Positions 34,296-44,600 of a stretch of 64,000 nucleotides of DNA are shown here, piece by piece. The notes under the pieces are model-generated. The model had not been told where the DNA came from and ran no database searches. It worked only from the letters and a program-made list of their open reading frames with translations. Origin of the DNA: Calycina herbarum (lineage: Eukaryota > Ascomycota > Leotiomycetes > Helotiales > Pezizellaceae); NCBI GenBank assembly GCA_001414485.1, contig LLEY01000038.1, positions 62,001-126,000 of the forward strand, in the 5' to 3' direction. A program made the translations under genes and the position numbers. How positions within the stretch are numbered: the stretch's first letter is position 1; every line of letters begins with the position of its first letter.

Positions 34296-34745
34296 GGGAC
34301 TCAGTAAATCGGCGGGCCCCTTTTTAGTAAAACAGAGGCCCCGCCTTTTGGATGGGCACTAACACCTCTAATACACCTCTAATACACCTCTAATACACCT
34401 CTAATACAATTTAATACTATACTATAATTAGTTTTATGTATAATGATATATAATACTATTGTAATTTTTATAATTAGTAATTAAAATTAGCTTAAAATGT
34501 AGAATCTTACGCTATTTATAATACTAAGCTATAATTTACTTATCCACTATCAAATTAACTAATTAGGCTAGCCTATTTCTCTTTCTTAGCCTTCTCTCTC
34601 CTTCTCCTACTATTATAGTATTACTATACTAGTTAAAGTTACTATACCTTTTATTATCTACTAGAAGAGAGGGGGTGCTTTTTAAAATGCTAAGCGAGAG
34701 GCGAGGCGTTTTATTAAAAAGGGGCCTGCCGATTTACTAAGTCCC
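34296..34745. mobile_element. Non-autonomous DNA element (MITE) with 9-bp target-site duplication, Mutator-like
   Basis: The ends carry inverted repeats of about 38 bp starting GGGACTCAGTAAATCGGC on the left and the near-identical complement on the right. The 9 bp CCTTCCATC is duplicated at 34,287-34,295 and 34,746-34,754. A 9-bp duplication is the hallmark of the Mutator superfamily. The 450-bp interior is AT-rich and non-coding and holds four tandem copies of ACACCTCTAAT at 34,362-34,405. It lies in an otherwise normal-composition region, so it is a small, separate insertion. Confidence 0.9.
34362..34405 (+). repeat. Tandem repeat, 4 x 11 bp
   Basis: Four perfect copies of ACACCTCTAAT inside the MITE at 34,296-34,745, just inside its left terminal repeat. 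Subterminal tandem motifs of this kind are often transposase contact sites, which is inference here. Confidence 0.9.
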
Positions 34746-35886
34746 CCTTCCATCATCCGAACCTAGTGAAACATATTCGTAGAATTACAGCGGCTGAGCC
34801 AACGAAGGAAGGAGCACCGAAGCTAGAAATTTGGGACTTTAGTAGACATTAGAAAATCGCGAGTAGATGCACAAGGTGTGTTCAAGATCTAAACTATTGA
34901 AATAAATGTGCGCCACACGCCAAATTGCCATTAATAGCTTTGCAACTTCAAGGAGAGTTGACCTTAGCTCGTTTCGAGCCTTCGCAGTTCTGGTTGTAAG
35001 AGTCTCAGAAAAGAGTGTATACTAATAGCGTGGAGAAATCAAGTCCATGTTCCTCGAGAATTTTTGATACGATTTTGTCTTCATGAACGATGACTTACCT
35101 CGCCATACATATGGATTTGCTGTGGCATATGATCATATCCCGAGATTTATTCCTTATCGCCTCCAGCTTCCAGACCACCAGCAGCTTGCATGAAATGTCT
35201 CAGAGGAACCATCGTGTGATAGTAGGTAATGCGGATATTTCAGCCTGTCATGGGTGCTATGCTCTACCCACATGGATGCTCTTTCCTCGACTGTGAACCC
35301 AACCCGTCTCGAGTTTCCTGTTTCCAGACAATCACTCCAGCTTGCATGCAGATCCCTGGATGGAGAACCATTGAGTGAGAGCCAATCCTGACAAACCCCT
35401 ATCTCTATGGGTCATTTGCTTTTAGGGGACTCCAGGGTCTGGACTTCTGTTGTGCACTTCTCAACTCGACTCCAGACGTTCTTTGCTTTTCTGTTTAAAC
35501 TCGGCATGGCTCCACTTATCCCGTTCTAGCTCATGTCTGCCGAAACAACCTGGATTGCTAAAGACAAATGCCGAGGGCAATCTCTAAATCATTTGTTCAT
35601 GTGGGTTTGAATCATTAGGTGCGATGAAAGATAATACGTACCCCTTTGTTGACTTGACCATATTGGCCAATCATATCAAAAAAAAAAATAAGCGAGCGCA
35701 GGTGAACTTATGGTCTCCTCAGCGCCAATCTCAAGATCACTCCTGAGCACCACCTAAATCCAACTCTTCGATGACTTTGTGAAGATGCCAATAATCCTAT
35801 GTCATCAATTATATTCGAACTATTCAAAAAGTATTTAGGAAGCGTTCAGAGTTCTGGTATGGTAGAATGGTAGAGACCCAGAAGTG

Positions 35887-36941
35887 CAAAGGTCACCAGC
35901 CGCCCCTCCAAACCAGGCACTTGAAATTTAGCTACCCTAACTTTGCAGCCAAACACAACATTGATTTATCAACTATCTATGCGCGAATAGGAGGCCAGGT
36001 AACCGCATCTTATAGAAGCAATAATACCTCTATAAAATACTTGTGTTGTTGTGATACTGGCATTTAGGTCTGCGGCATGCTCAGGGGTTAACAGGCTGCT
36101 GAGCTGCCCTGAAGAGCAGCGCCAAGGGAGTTGGAAATCATACATTGGCAAGCACCCTAGACTTTGAAACCACCCGCAAACTCAAAAATACCCCCGACAA
36201 TGCGCGATTAGTAATTGAGGCAATTCAAACAGATCTGTCAATTTCGAACTTGAAAAAATGGTTGCGTTGTTGGACTGCTGGTTGTTGGATATGGGTAGTG
36301 TTAGTGATTGTGCTTAGGGAGCGACTGATGATGATCCCGCCAAAGGATGATGAAGCACTGGCGAACGCGAATGGAGACTCTTGTGAGTTGGTTTGATTGA
36401 TGGACCCTCCAATGGGTTCTTTGGTTGCTTGGTCTGTGGCGATGACCCCATATTCTCGATGCTGCAGAGTCGTTAACATGACGTCGCACAATCTCAGTTG
36501 ACATTGTGATCCTTCTTGCTGGCTTTAGAGCGGTGGATTTCAGCAAGTCTGGCAAGCAATTCTTTCTCCTCGTCATCACTGGCATTGATCATCGCCCATT
36601 GCTGGACCTTTTGAAGCGTTCAACGCTACTTCTTTGGAATGTTTACCTAAATACTCAGATTTCAATTGTTCTTGGATTGTGTTGTATACGAGAGTTGTTT
36701 ACTTGTTGTCCACCGCAAGAGTGGTTGATTTTTCAGGCCTCTTCAGTTGTTTCTACGCAAAATCCTGCATCTTAACAACGCAACCACTTTATAAAAAGTT
36801 TACTAATATATTGAGACGCGACTATTTATCTTCCTATTCGCGCATAGAGAACGGGCATTTATATGTTGTGGCTGGCAGCCAAGCTGAGGTGGCAATATTC
36901 TGAGTGCTTGGCTTATGGTATGCCCGGCCATGGTGAGAACC
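35887..36941. mobile_element. Old element with long imperfect inverted arms
   Basis: The stretch 35,887-36,066 aligns with the reverse complement of about 36,735-36,941 over roughly 180 bp. I estimate two-thirds identity by eye, with a perfect 16-bp core CTATGCGCGAATAGGA (left copy about 35,976-35,991, complement about 36,832-36,847). The centre (36,067-36,734) has no intact gene, although the minus strand near 36,500-36,600 reads a protein-like D-D-E-E-K-E-L-L-A-R-L-A-E-I-H. No clear target-site duplication was found. It may be a decayed transposon or an inverted duplication. Confidence 0.5.
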
Positions 36942-37768
36942 ACCCAAGCACGCGACACGTCCTTGGAGTTATGTGAAGATTTAACTTCCTTTTCCAACCG
37001 CAAACTATTGGTTGTGGGCAACTTGGCGTCGAATCTGCGATTGAGGACCGTGGATATCTCTTCTGTGTTTTTTGATGGAAACGTTGTCGCACAATTGGGC
37101 CACAATTTGTTAAATTAAAAAAATTGGGAAGATGGCTAAGCATTTTAAAAGTCCCCTTGTGTTTCCTCCCCAGAGGATAAAGTTACATTTGACTCCGAAT
37201 TCTCTTCCTTTTATTAAGTCCTCCCGTTCACTTGAAGTTTGCTAGTGTACAAGGACTTCCAGGCGAAATTGAAAAGCAATCTCATCTGGAGATGGTGAAA
37301 TGGATGAAGAGAGAATTAGCTAAGATTAACCCTCATGTGCTTTCCTATTCATATCCTCCACTCAGCCGCTCTTTCTTGATTTCCCATATATACAAACTCT
37401 CTCCCATTTTTCTATATATAAAAACATCACATCCACCTCCCATATGCCCTCCTTGTGCTTCTCGAACTCCTGCCACCAAAACTGGGGCTCATCGCCACTG
37501 GACTCAAAATATCCAATCCCGAATCGCGGAAAGGCTGCGGGGAATTCATAGACTTTGTCCCCGATGGGTGCTTCTGTGAAGCTACCGTCGGACGAGCGTA
37601 AGAAGGAGATTTCTTTTGACTAGATCTCGGGGAGGAAGCTTGTTGTTGCTGGATTCGGTGTGGTGGTGTGAAGATATTGGGGGATAGAGCGGGCTTGGTT
37701 GGTGTGGAGATATTTTTGTTGTTGTTGTTGTTTTGATGTTGATAAGGGATGACAACTTGAAAATTTCT

Positions 37769-38722
37769 CTAAGGATCAATTTCTGATTCAGAATCAAGCC
37801 CTATCCCCGAATTTTCTCGCTCGTGTCTTATCCTGGTGCTCGGTTGCCTCACATGACTTTTCTTCCTATCACTTCCTCTTCCCTCTTCATGATTCTTCTT
37901 TGTCGGCGAAGAGATAGTCCCAAGAAGAGAATCAAGATCCAAATCACTAACCCACTCTTGCATCTCTGCAGATTGTTCTGCAATCGCAATCTCGTCCACA
38001 TATTCTTCTACCAAATCCGCCATATTGACCAGCGCCTCCGCTTCATCCTGCATTATAACCACTAATTCCGTAAGATCTCGGAGAACCTCTTCTTCTTCTT
38101 CTTGCACGATGGTTTGTTGCGACATTATGGTGTTCATTATTGAGAGGACTTCTTGGAGGAGACCTGTTAGGTGAAGGGGAGCGAGGGCGGAGGGTGTTGG
38201 TGGTGGGTTCCTTGAAGTGGTTGTTGGGGGTGCTGGACCTGTTTGGATACGGAGGGGGTTAGGTTTTTTTGTCGAAATGGGCGGTGTGATTGGTCTTTGG
38301 GGACTATTCGTTGCATTGCGGATTATCTTTGGGCTTTGAGAGGGTGGAAGAGTGAATGTTGTGGGTGGTGATGGTGGTTGGAAGTTCTTCTCTGTTGCGC
38401 TTCGTATCATCGGAATCCTCGGTCGTGACGGTGCTGGTGTTGGCGTTCTAGGCGACATATCTTCTTCGTCCTCTGGCATGAACAAGAGTTGTGGATTTAT
38501 TCCACCTGAAGGTTCGAAGAGAATAAAAGGTGGTGGTGTTTTAGGGGTAGTAAGTGGATAATTTCTCGTTCCCACTATCGATTCCATCTCCTGGTTCTGC
38601 CCAAAGAACACAATCGGCACGTCTTCGCAGTCCGAGGAGTCGCTGCTTTTTGGTGGAGGGGGGAAAAGGTTGGTGTGGTAATGTTTGAAAGGATAAGCTC
38701 GATCCTCACAAGTTCTCCACAT
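37769..38722 (-). CDS. Proline-rich protein of unknown function with acidic helical centre
   Basis: A single open frame of 317 codons from the first ATG at 38,722; the frame is open farther upstream to about 38,806 but without an ATG, so an upstream exon is possible. I do not recognise the family. The first half is rich in Pro, Ser and Thr (P-P-P-P-K-S, T-P-K-T-P-P-P, many S-P and T-P pairs), typical of a disordered, phosphorylated region. The middle (about residues 190-270) is acidic and helical (Q-E-E-E-E-E-V-L-R-D-L, then A-E-A-L-V-N-M-A-D-L-V-E-E), possibly a coiled coil. The tail is basic (K-K-N-H-E-E-G-R-G-S-D-R-K-K-S-H). No signal peptide or membrane segment. A chance ORF of this length and composition is unlikely, but function is unknown. 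Confidence 0.68.
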   Translation of the reverse strand: MWRTCEDRAYPFKHYHTNLFPPPPKSSDSSDCEDVPIVFFGQNQEMESIVGTRNYPLTTPKTPPPFILFEPSGGINPQLLFMPEDEEDMSPRTPTPAPSRPRIPMIRSATEKNFQPPSPPTTFTLPPSQSPKIIRNATNSPQRPITPPISTKKPNPLRIQTGPAPPTTTSRNPPPTPSALAPLHLTGLLQEVLSIMNTIMSQQTIVQEEEEEVLRDLTELVVIMQDEAEALVNMADLVEEYVDEIAIAEQSAEMQEWVSDLDLDSLLGTISSPTKKNHEEGRGSDRKKSHVRQPSTRIRHERENSGIGLDSESEIDP

Positions 38723-40141
38723 AATTGTTCCTTTGCCACCCCACGTTTTCTCGCGACGGGGGATTCGACGTATAACGAGAAAAAAGGCCACTCTCTCCGG
38801 AACCAAAAGATTTGTTTATCGGCACGTAGCTTTGTATACGTGTTCGCTTTCTTTCCCTTTCTTTAAAAGTTAAAGCATCATTTCAAAATTCTAACTAACA
38901 CGGAAGGTTTTAGTGGTCCTAAGTTCATATTATTGTCTTCGCACCAGTTACGACGTCATATTTTGGTGGATCGTGAGGTTGATGCAGGAACGATATCCTG
39001 TGATGCTTTATGCTTACCGGGGTTTTTGGTGTTGCTGCACCGGGTTTGGTTGTCGCTTAAATAGGGGATCTCCTAAAGTTGCGGGGGAGAACCCGGAAGT
39101 GGGGGACAGCGCATTGTTGATGTGGTTACAGATTGACAAGTGTGTATTTTCGTTGGTTGCCGGGATGCGGAGGGTATTGTTAGATTAAGAAAGATGGAAT
39201 TGTGATGAGGGGATGAAACTGGATTCTGGTATAAATGTTCTGCGAACATGTCATCCCAGTTTTGTAAACTTTTTTGGATGATTCTCTTGAGCATCATATA
39301 ATTATAAACACTTGGGTTCCGATTGCAAGTATTTCAATATTTCATGTAGATTTTACATACATCCCTTGCTTCCTATCGAAGTTAGTATTTCCATATTTTC
39401 AGTGGAGTGCCAGTATTCATGAAATTTACTACACGGCTAAGAGATGCGGATAATGTTAGTCCATTGATAGATGCAGCTAGTTCGTTGACTACATTCATGT
39501 TGAACGAGAAAAAACGCGCCTGCGGTTTTAGCATGTTAGAAACTCATATCTGCCACTGACATTTTTGACACTTATATCGAAAAGCGTCGGGAGTTTTTAG
39601 GTATTATACTGAATTTTTGGGTATTATACTGGAATAATTATGGATTATGTTCTTCTAAACTCCTTGGCTTTTGACACAAAACTTGAGTTCTTTTATTCTG
39701 ACGATTGGTTGCAGTGGCTCTTGTAGGTATCTAGATTGACTCTGAGACTCCAGCGAGTAGCTGTTTGGAAAAGACACTTCTTTTCGATACACATGTACCT
39801 CTTTGCTTCATTTGGATATAGGAGCAATCATTGATATTTCATTTCCCGCAAACTACGTAAATCTTGGGAGTTTAATGATGTTCAGTCATTGAGATGAGCT
39901 AGCTGTTTGTATAAAAAGGAGGGGTATTGCGATCAAACACCCCCAACCAAATACGTCACGATTCTAGCATGATTCGACTGACTTGGGAAAAAGGCATTAC
40001 TTAATGGGGACTTAAATTTGTAAACTGGGATTGTTGATAGGACGGGGTGGATTTGGTTCCGTGGCAGTCCTTCACCTCAAACCTCTCTACAAGCCATCTC
40101 TACATCCCATAATCGACTTCTTCCCTAAACTGTCTCAACCC
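38723..40141. other. Intergenic; nothing recognised
   Basis: Short unrelated ORFs only. AT-rich around 39,300-39,650, without a repeat structure that I can see. Confidence 0.5.
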
Positions 40142-40399
40142 TTATTGGCTGGGGTCATCACAGCCACCAAGGACGAAGTTTATGTTGCTGAGAGGACATC
40201 CAGAGTTGACGGAGTCGATACAGGCTTGGCTTTTGCAGCTGTTCTGTATGAATGCTTCTCGCGCGTTTTGCTTCTTTTAAAGTATTAGTGAAGACTTCAT
40301 GTTTAAGTGGGGTAGGTAAACCCTTACTGCAGGAGCAGCGATGGCAAAAGTGCTAAGAGCCAAAACGGCTGTAAAGACGGAAGTGATTGGAAATTGCAT
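40142..40399 (-). CDS. Very small secreted cysteine-containing protein (effector-like)
   Basis: Two exons, 40,328-40,399 and 40,142-40,243, separated by an 84-bp intron (GTAAGG...ACAG) in phase 0, give 57 residues. Exon 1 is a textbook signal peptide: M-Q-F-P-I-T-S then a hydrophobic core ending A-I-A-A-P-A. The mature part of about 34 residues has four cysteines (N-S-C-K-S-Q-A-C, S-G-C-P, G-G-C-D-D) and ends at TAA. A TATATAAATA box lies at 40,528-40,537, about 130 bp upstream, in the right direction. No family is recognised; small secreted Cys proteins of fungi are often effectors or antimicrobials, which is inference. The weak point is the intron, whose best branch-like motif (CTAAT) is 40-odd bases from the acceptor. 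Confidence 0.55.
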
Positions 40400-40527
40400 T
40401 TTGATAGGGTTTTTGGAATGTTGACCGGCAACAAAAAGTGAGCAAAAGTATTGGTGGTATTAGAGTCTTTGATGAAGATGGAAAGTGTGAGGAAAAAGTG
40501 CTTTCTCTGTACAGCAAAGACACAGGA

Positions 40528-40537
40528 TATTTATATA
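40528..40537 (-). promoter_or_regulatory. TATA-like box of the small secreted protein gene
   Basis: TATATAAATA on the minus strand, about 130 bp before the proposed ATG at 40,399. Strong match to a TATA element and consistent with a highly inducible secreted-protein gene; expression is not shown. Confidence 0.45.
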
Positions 40538-40539
40538 CG

Positions 40540-41657
40540 AGTCGAAATACAATCAGAGGGGTAGCATAGTGTTTCTGCTTCTGTAAAGTTCATCTCTTGT
40601 TTGAATATGTGTCCGATTATAGACTCATATAGAGCGCATGCTGCCATGGGGGTCTGCATTGTTTCTGCTACACTGTTTAGCGAACCAAGGCGATCAAACC
40701 ACGAAGGTAAACCGAAAACCAGGGCTTGGAGTGTTACTTCTTCTAGCACACCGGGAAACATAATCAGTGCAATAACAAACTCGAAGGAGTAAAAGCCACA
40801 GGGTCAGGTGACCATTTTCTTACCTCTTTTCTTATTACTCTCTCAGCTTTAGTCTAGCAGACGCGATCAGATCCAAGACCGCAGTTGTTTATTCATTGCG
40901 AAGATGGGATTTCCAAGAAGGGGAAGTAGTTGCATCACATGATATAAGTCACGTTCCGAAGGAAATATGAAACGGTGGTGCAGATAACTGGCAGTTTCAG
41001 AGCCTAGAGAAGCACCACATGAACTCAGAATGAAGAAGCTAACTCCTCGCTTATTATCCTTCTACTGAAACACGTTAAACTTTCTACGGTAAGTGCTTAA
41101 AAATTATAAGTGAAGATTCCCAGCCACACCGATTGAATGATCGCCATTTCGAACAAGATTCCAGACGTTCCATAAGATAATAGAAACCATCCCAAGGTTT
41201 TCTTCAGAACTTTTCGATATGACAAAAGCGCACATCATTAGCTGACTTATTTATGAACACCTACAATAAAATTACACCGAAACCCTTTAAAACACAAGAA
41301 AATGAATACCACCAGACATTCCACCACTGGACCTAAACAAAAGTATTCAGAAGAATGTGCTCTGGTGCAAAGGAAGTGGCAGATCAGGAACTCTCACTGT
41401 AAGAAAAGAATTGAGACATCGCCAGCAGTATAAATAGTTGCAGATATAGATATATAAAAATACAAGTGCCATCACAAAACCAAATCAGCCAAGTAAAGAA
41501 GAAGAATTGAAATTCAAAAGATTGTTGAACGAAAGAACTATCCCTCAAACTCCCCATAAAGATGATAACCCCTGACCGTTCAAACTCCTCCATGCCACAA
41601 TTTGTGCCCAAGCGACACTTTCCATCAGCGCTACAAAATCCCCTCTTCAATCTTGGC
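40540..41657. other. Intergenic between the small secreted gene and the WSC-collagen gene
   Basis: Holds the promoter side of the small secreted protein gene and the 3' flank of the collagen gene. No further gene recognised. Confidence 0.5.
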
Positions 41658-44600
41658 TCATAGGAAGGATTTTTCAATGCTGAAATCATCCCAGAAAAAG
41701 GATCCCGTTGGGGGTACAGGTGGCATACCAGGATAAGCACAGAGTAGTTCGACTTTCAAGATCCATGACCCATCAACTGGTGAAGTAAATGAGGCAGTGT
41801 GCTGTGTCCAACTCGTTCCCGCAGTCTGAGTACCAAGGTCTCTGAAGTATTCGCCTTCCACCCCAACGTCAGGAAGACCAACATAGTATTGAATATAGCA
41901 ATCTGTCTTGACAAAATCTGACCCTGCCTTTGCCCACTGTGTAATAATTAGTTTTGTTACATTTTCGACTTGCAAAGTACTTACGACAGCGAATTCGTAG
42001 TCGGTATCTGCACAAACTGTGATATTATCTTGGCGGAACTTAGCATCATAAAAAGAGCCAGTATACGTGATACCCGCAGATTGCTGCCCGGTGTGTGGCG
42101 TATTGGTTTCGCCAGGAACTGCAAAATCGTATGTGACTCCAAGTCCAACGAAAGGAGCGGGCTCCTTTCTCCAGGGTATAGCGGTCGTCAATTCGAATCC
42201 CATATCCAAACCAGGTACCTCGCAGGTTTGTGTTCCCTATATAAAATTAGTTTACAAAATGCTTCAAACTGGGGCTTGGTATCCATACTGGGTCTTCGGG
42301 CGTGACTGGAGGCTCTGATGTGCCATTTCCGGGTGGCCCTTGCGGTCCTAATAGCAATTTAATTCTGTATTTGAAGCACCCAGATTGAAGTTTTGACTCA
42401 CCCTGTGGGCCAACAATACCCCTAATCCAATTTAGTAGCGAGTTTCAAGTTAAAAGTTACAAGTGGGACTCGTTCCACAGCTCTCCAAGGGTAAAATATG
42501 GGAGAAGAAACAGAAGATCAACTTACTGAGGACCCTATATACGTAGTTAGTTAGCGGTTTGGTCTTTCATCGGAAGTTGAGGAGACGAAGATACCACCGC
42601 TGAGTGTAGGTGTCGTGGTGGCTTCCACATTTAGTAAACCAGAGAACCTCGAAGATACATCCCCAATCTTCCAAATGGCTCCGCGCAATTTACTGACATT
42701 GTGCGAGGCGATTTGGATTAGGTAAAAATGTCTCGGGTGGCTCTTGCGAGGTTGGTAGCATGGAGATATAACGCCCACGAACTCCTCCACTCATTGGTTT
42801 GGCTTTCGTATTGCAAGAACAAAATATACATACTTCTGAGCCGGCGGGACCTGTGTTTGGGTTGTCAGTGACTGATAAACCATCCAATGGTAATAGTTAT
42901 ATGTATTTCTCACCTGATGGACCATGCAAAGAGTGTCAGCTTGCTTGTTCAAATTAGTAATACTTGAGTATGGATCTTACTGGTGGACCGGGGTCGCCTA
43001 GAAGAATTAGCATCAAAACAATGAACGTGGATGAGAGATTGACGTGCCTTGCACTCCCTTTCAATAGTTGTCAGTTTCTTCTGTCTATATTAGCCGCACT
43101 TGAGTATCACTCACAGTTGGACCTATTTGAAATTAGTTGCAACGAAGTGATATCTAGATGGATGATGAAGACGAACCAGCGGGACCTCAACCAAACAGTT
43201 AGCTTCTCTTTGTTATTAATGAATGATTATTGACTCACCAGTTGCCCCCTTCAAAGTGAAATCAGCATGTCTCATAGTGAATTAGTACCGGCGGTCGTTT
43301 TTTTACTCACAGTTGGGCCTAAATTAGAAGCAGAATCGTTAGAAAAATGCCAAGTTAGCTAAATGGATGGAATATAGCTCATACCTGGAATTCCTATAGT
43401 GGGATCAGTTTTTATTCATCTAAAGGTTCAGTTATTGCAACATACCTTGCTCGCCACTATAATTATCAGTCGCTCGGTCATGCGCGGAGAGAGAATGAGG
43501 TGAAGATTTTTCCTTAATGGATGGTGTCGGGGTCAAGTGACTTACGGTGGTCCCTAGTACTGAGTGTTAGTGTTGAGCTTCTTTCAAGATGGTATAAAAG
43601 TCTAGGAACGAGAGTTTCGGTTGCTCTTCTACGTCATGTCACCGTCGTCGTTGATTCAACCAAGAGAATTTCAAAGTCTTGCTCGAATAGGACAAGAACA
43701 ATAAGACAATTAGACATCTGATTCTTCTTGCCCCACTCGAGTGCTTGATGAGAAGGTGAACCGAGGTAGAAATACTCTCGCTTATCCCTCAACCAGCTTA
43801 GCAGAGGATAGCATCACATTCAAGTGATATCAACACGTTGATAATTAATGAGAGACTTACCTGGGTTCCGGGTTCTCCATTTTCTCCGTCGTTGCCCTCG
43901 TATAGTCAGTATTCACAGATATATTAAAGGGGCTCGTTGTCAATTACTGGAACTCCCTGATGAAATCAGTAAAATATACGGTAAGTACCAACGCCGTTGC
44001 GAGATGCCTACCTGTGCTCCAGGTGTTCCATCGTTGCCCTTTTAACGTCAGTCTTAACGTCAGTGTAATTGGAGTAGAATTTAATCACCGGAATCCCCTA
44101 GCAAAATTAGCAAAATAAAATGCCTACCCAGGAACAAGATCTACCTGTGCCCCATCTTCTCCGTCGTCGCCCTTGTATAGTCAGTTTAGGGATAGCCTTG
44201 AAGAAGCCGAATTTAGTCACCGGAGGTCCCTAGCCGAATTAGCCAAAAGTATGAAATTCTGTGTAGTACATGAATTTTTACCTGAGCGCCGGGTGCTCCA
44301 TTGATGCCATTGATGCCGTTGATTCCGTCGTTGCCAGGTGGGCCCTTTCAATGAGTTAATACAAGCTTGGCTTATACACACGATGAAAACCTACTTGTTG
44401 CCCGGGTAGCCCTATTATTTGATTTATTAGTTGAGCTTTCTCCTAGTGATGGTGATTTTGGACCCACCCTGCTCTCCATCTTCACCATCGATGCCGTTGG
44501 TTCCGTTGATTCCGTCGTTGCCAGGTGTGCCCTGTCAATGAGTTAATCCGAGTTTGACTTATACACAATGAAAACCTACTGGCGCTCCGGGCGGCCCTAT

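Noticed and set aside
36145..36775. Plus- and minus-strand ORFs of 80-95 codons inside the inverted-arm element
   Set aside because: No recognisable transposase motif and several overlap on opposite strands; not enough to call a gene.
44282..44344. CRISPR-like spaced repeats across the collagen region
   Set aside because: The regular spacing comes from exon-intron duplications with GT/AG borders; eukaryotic gene, not a CR array.
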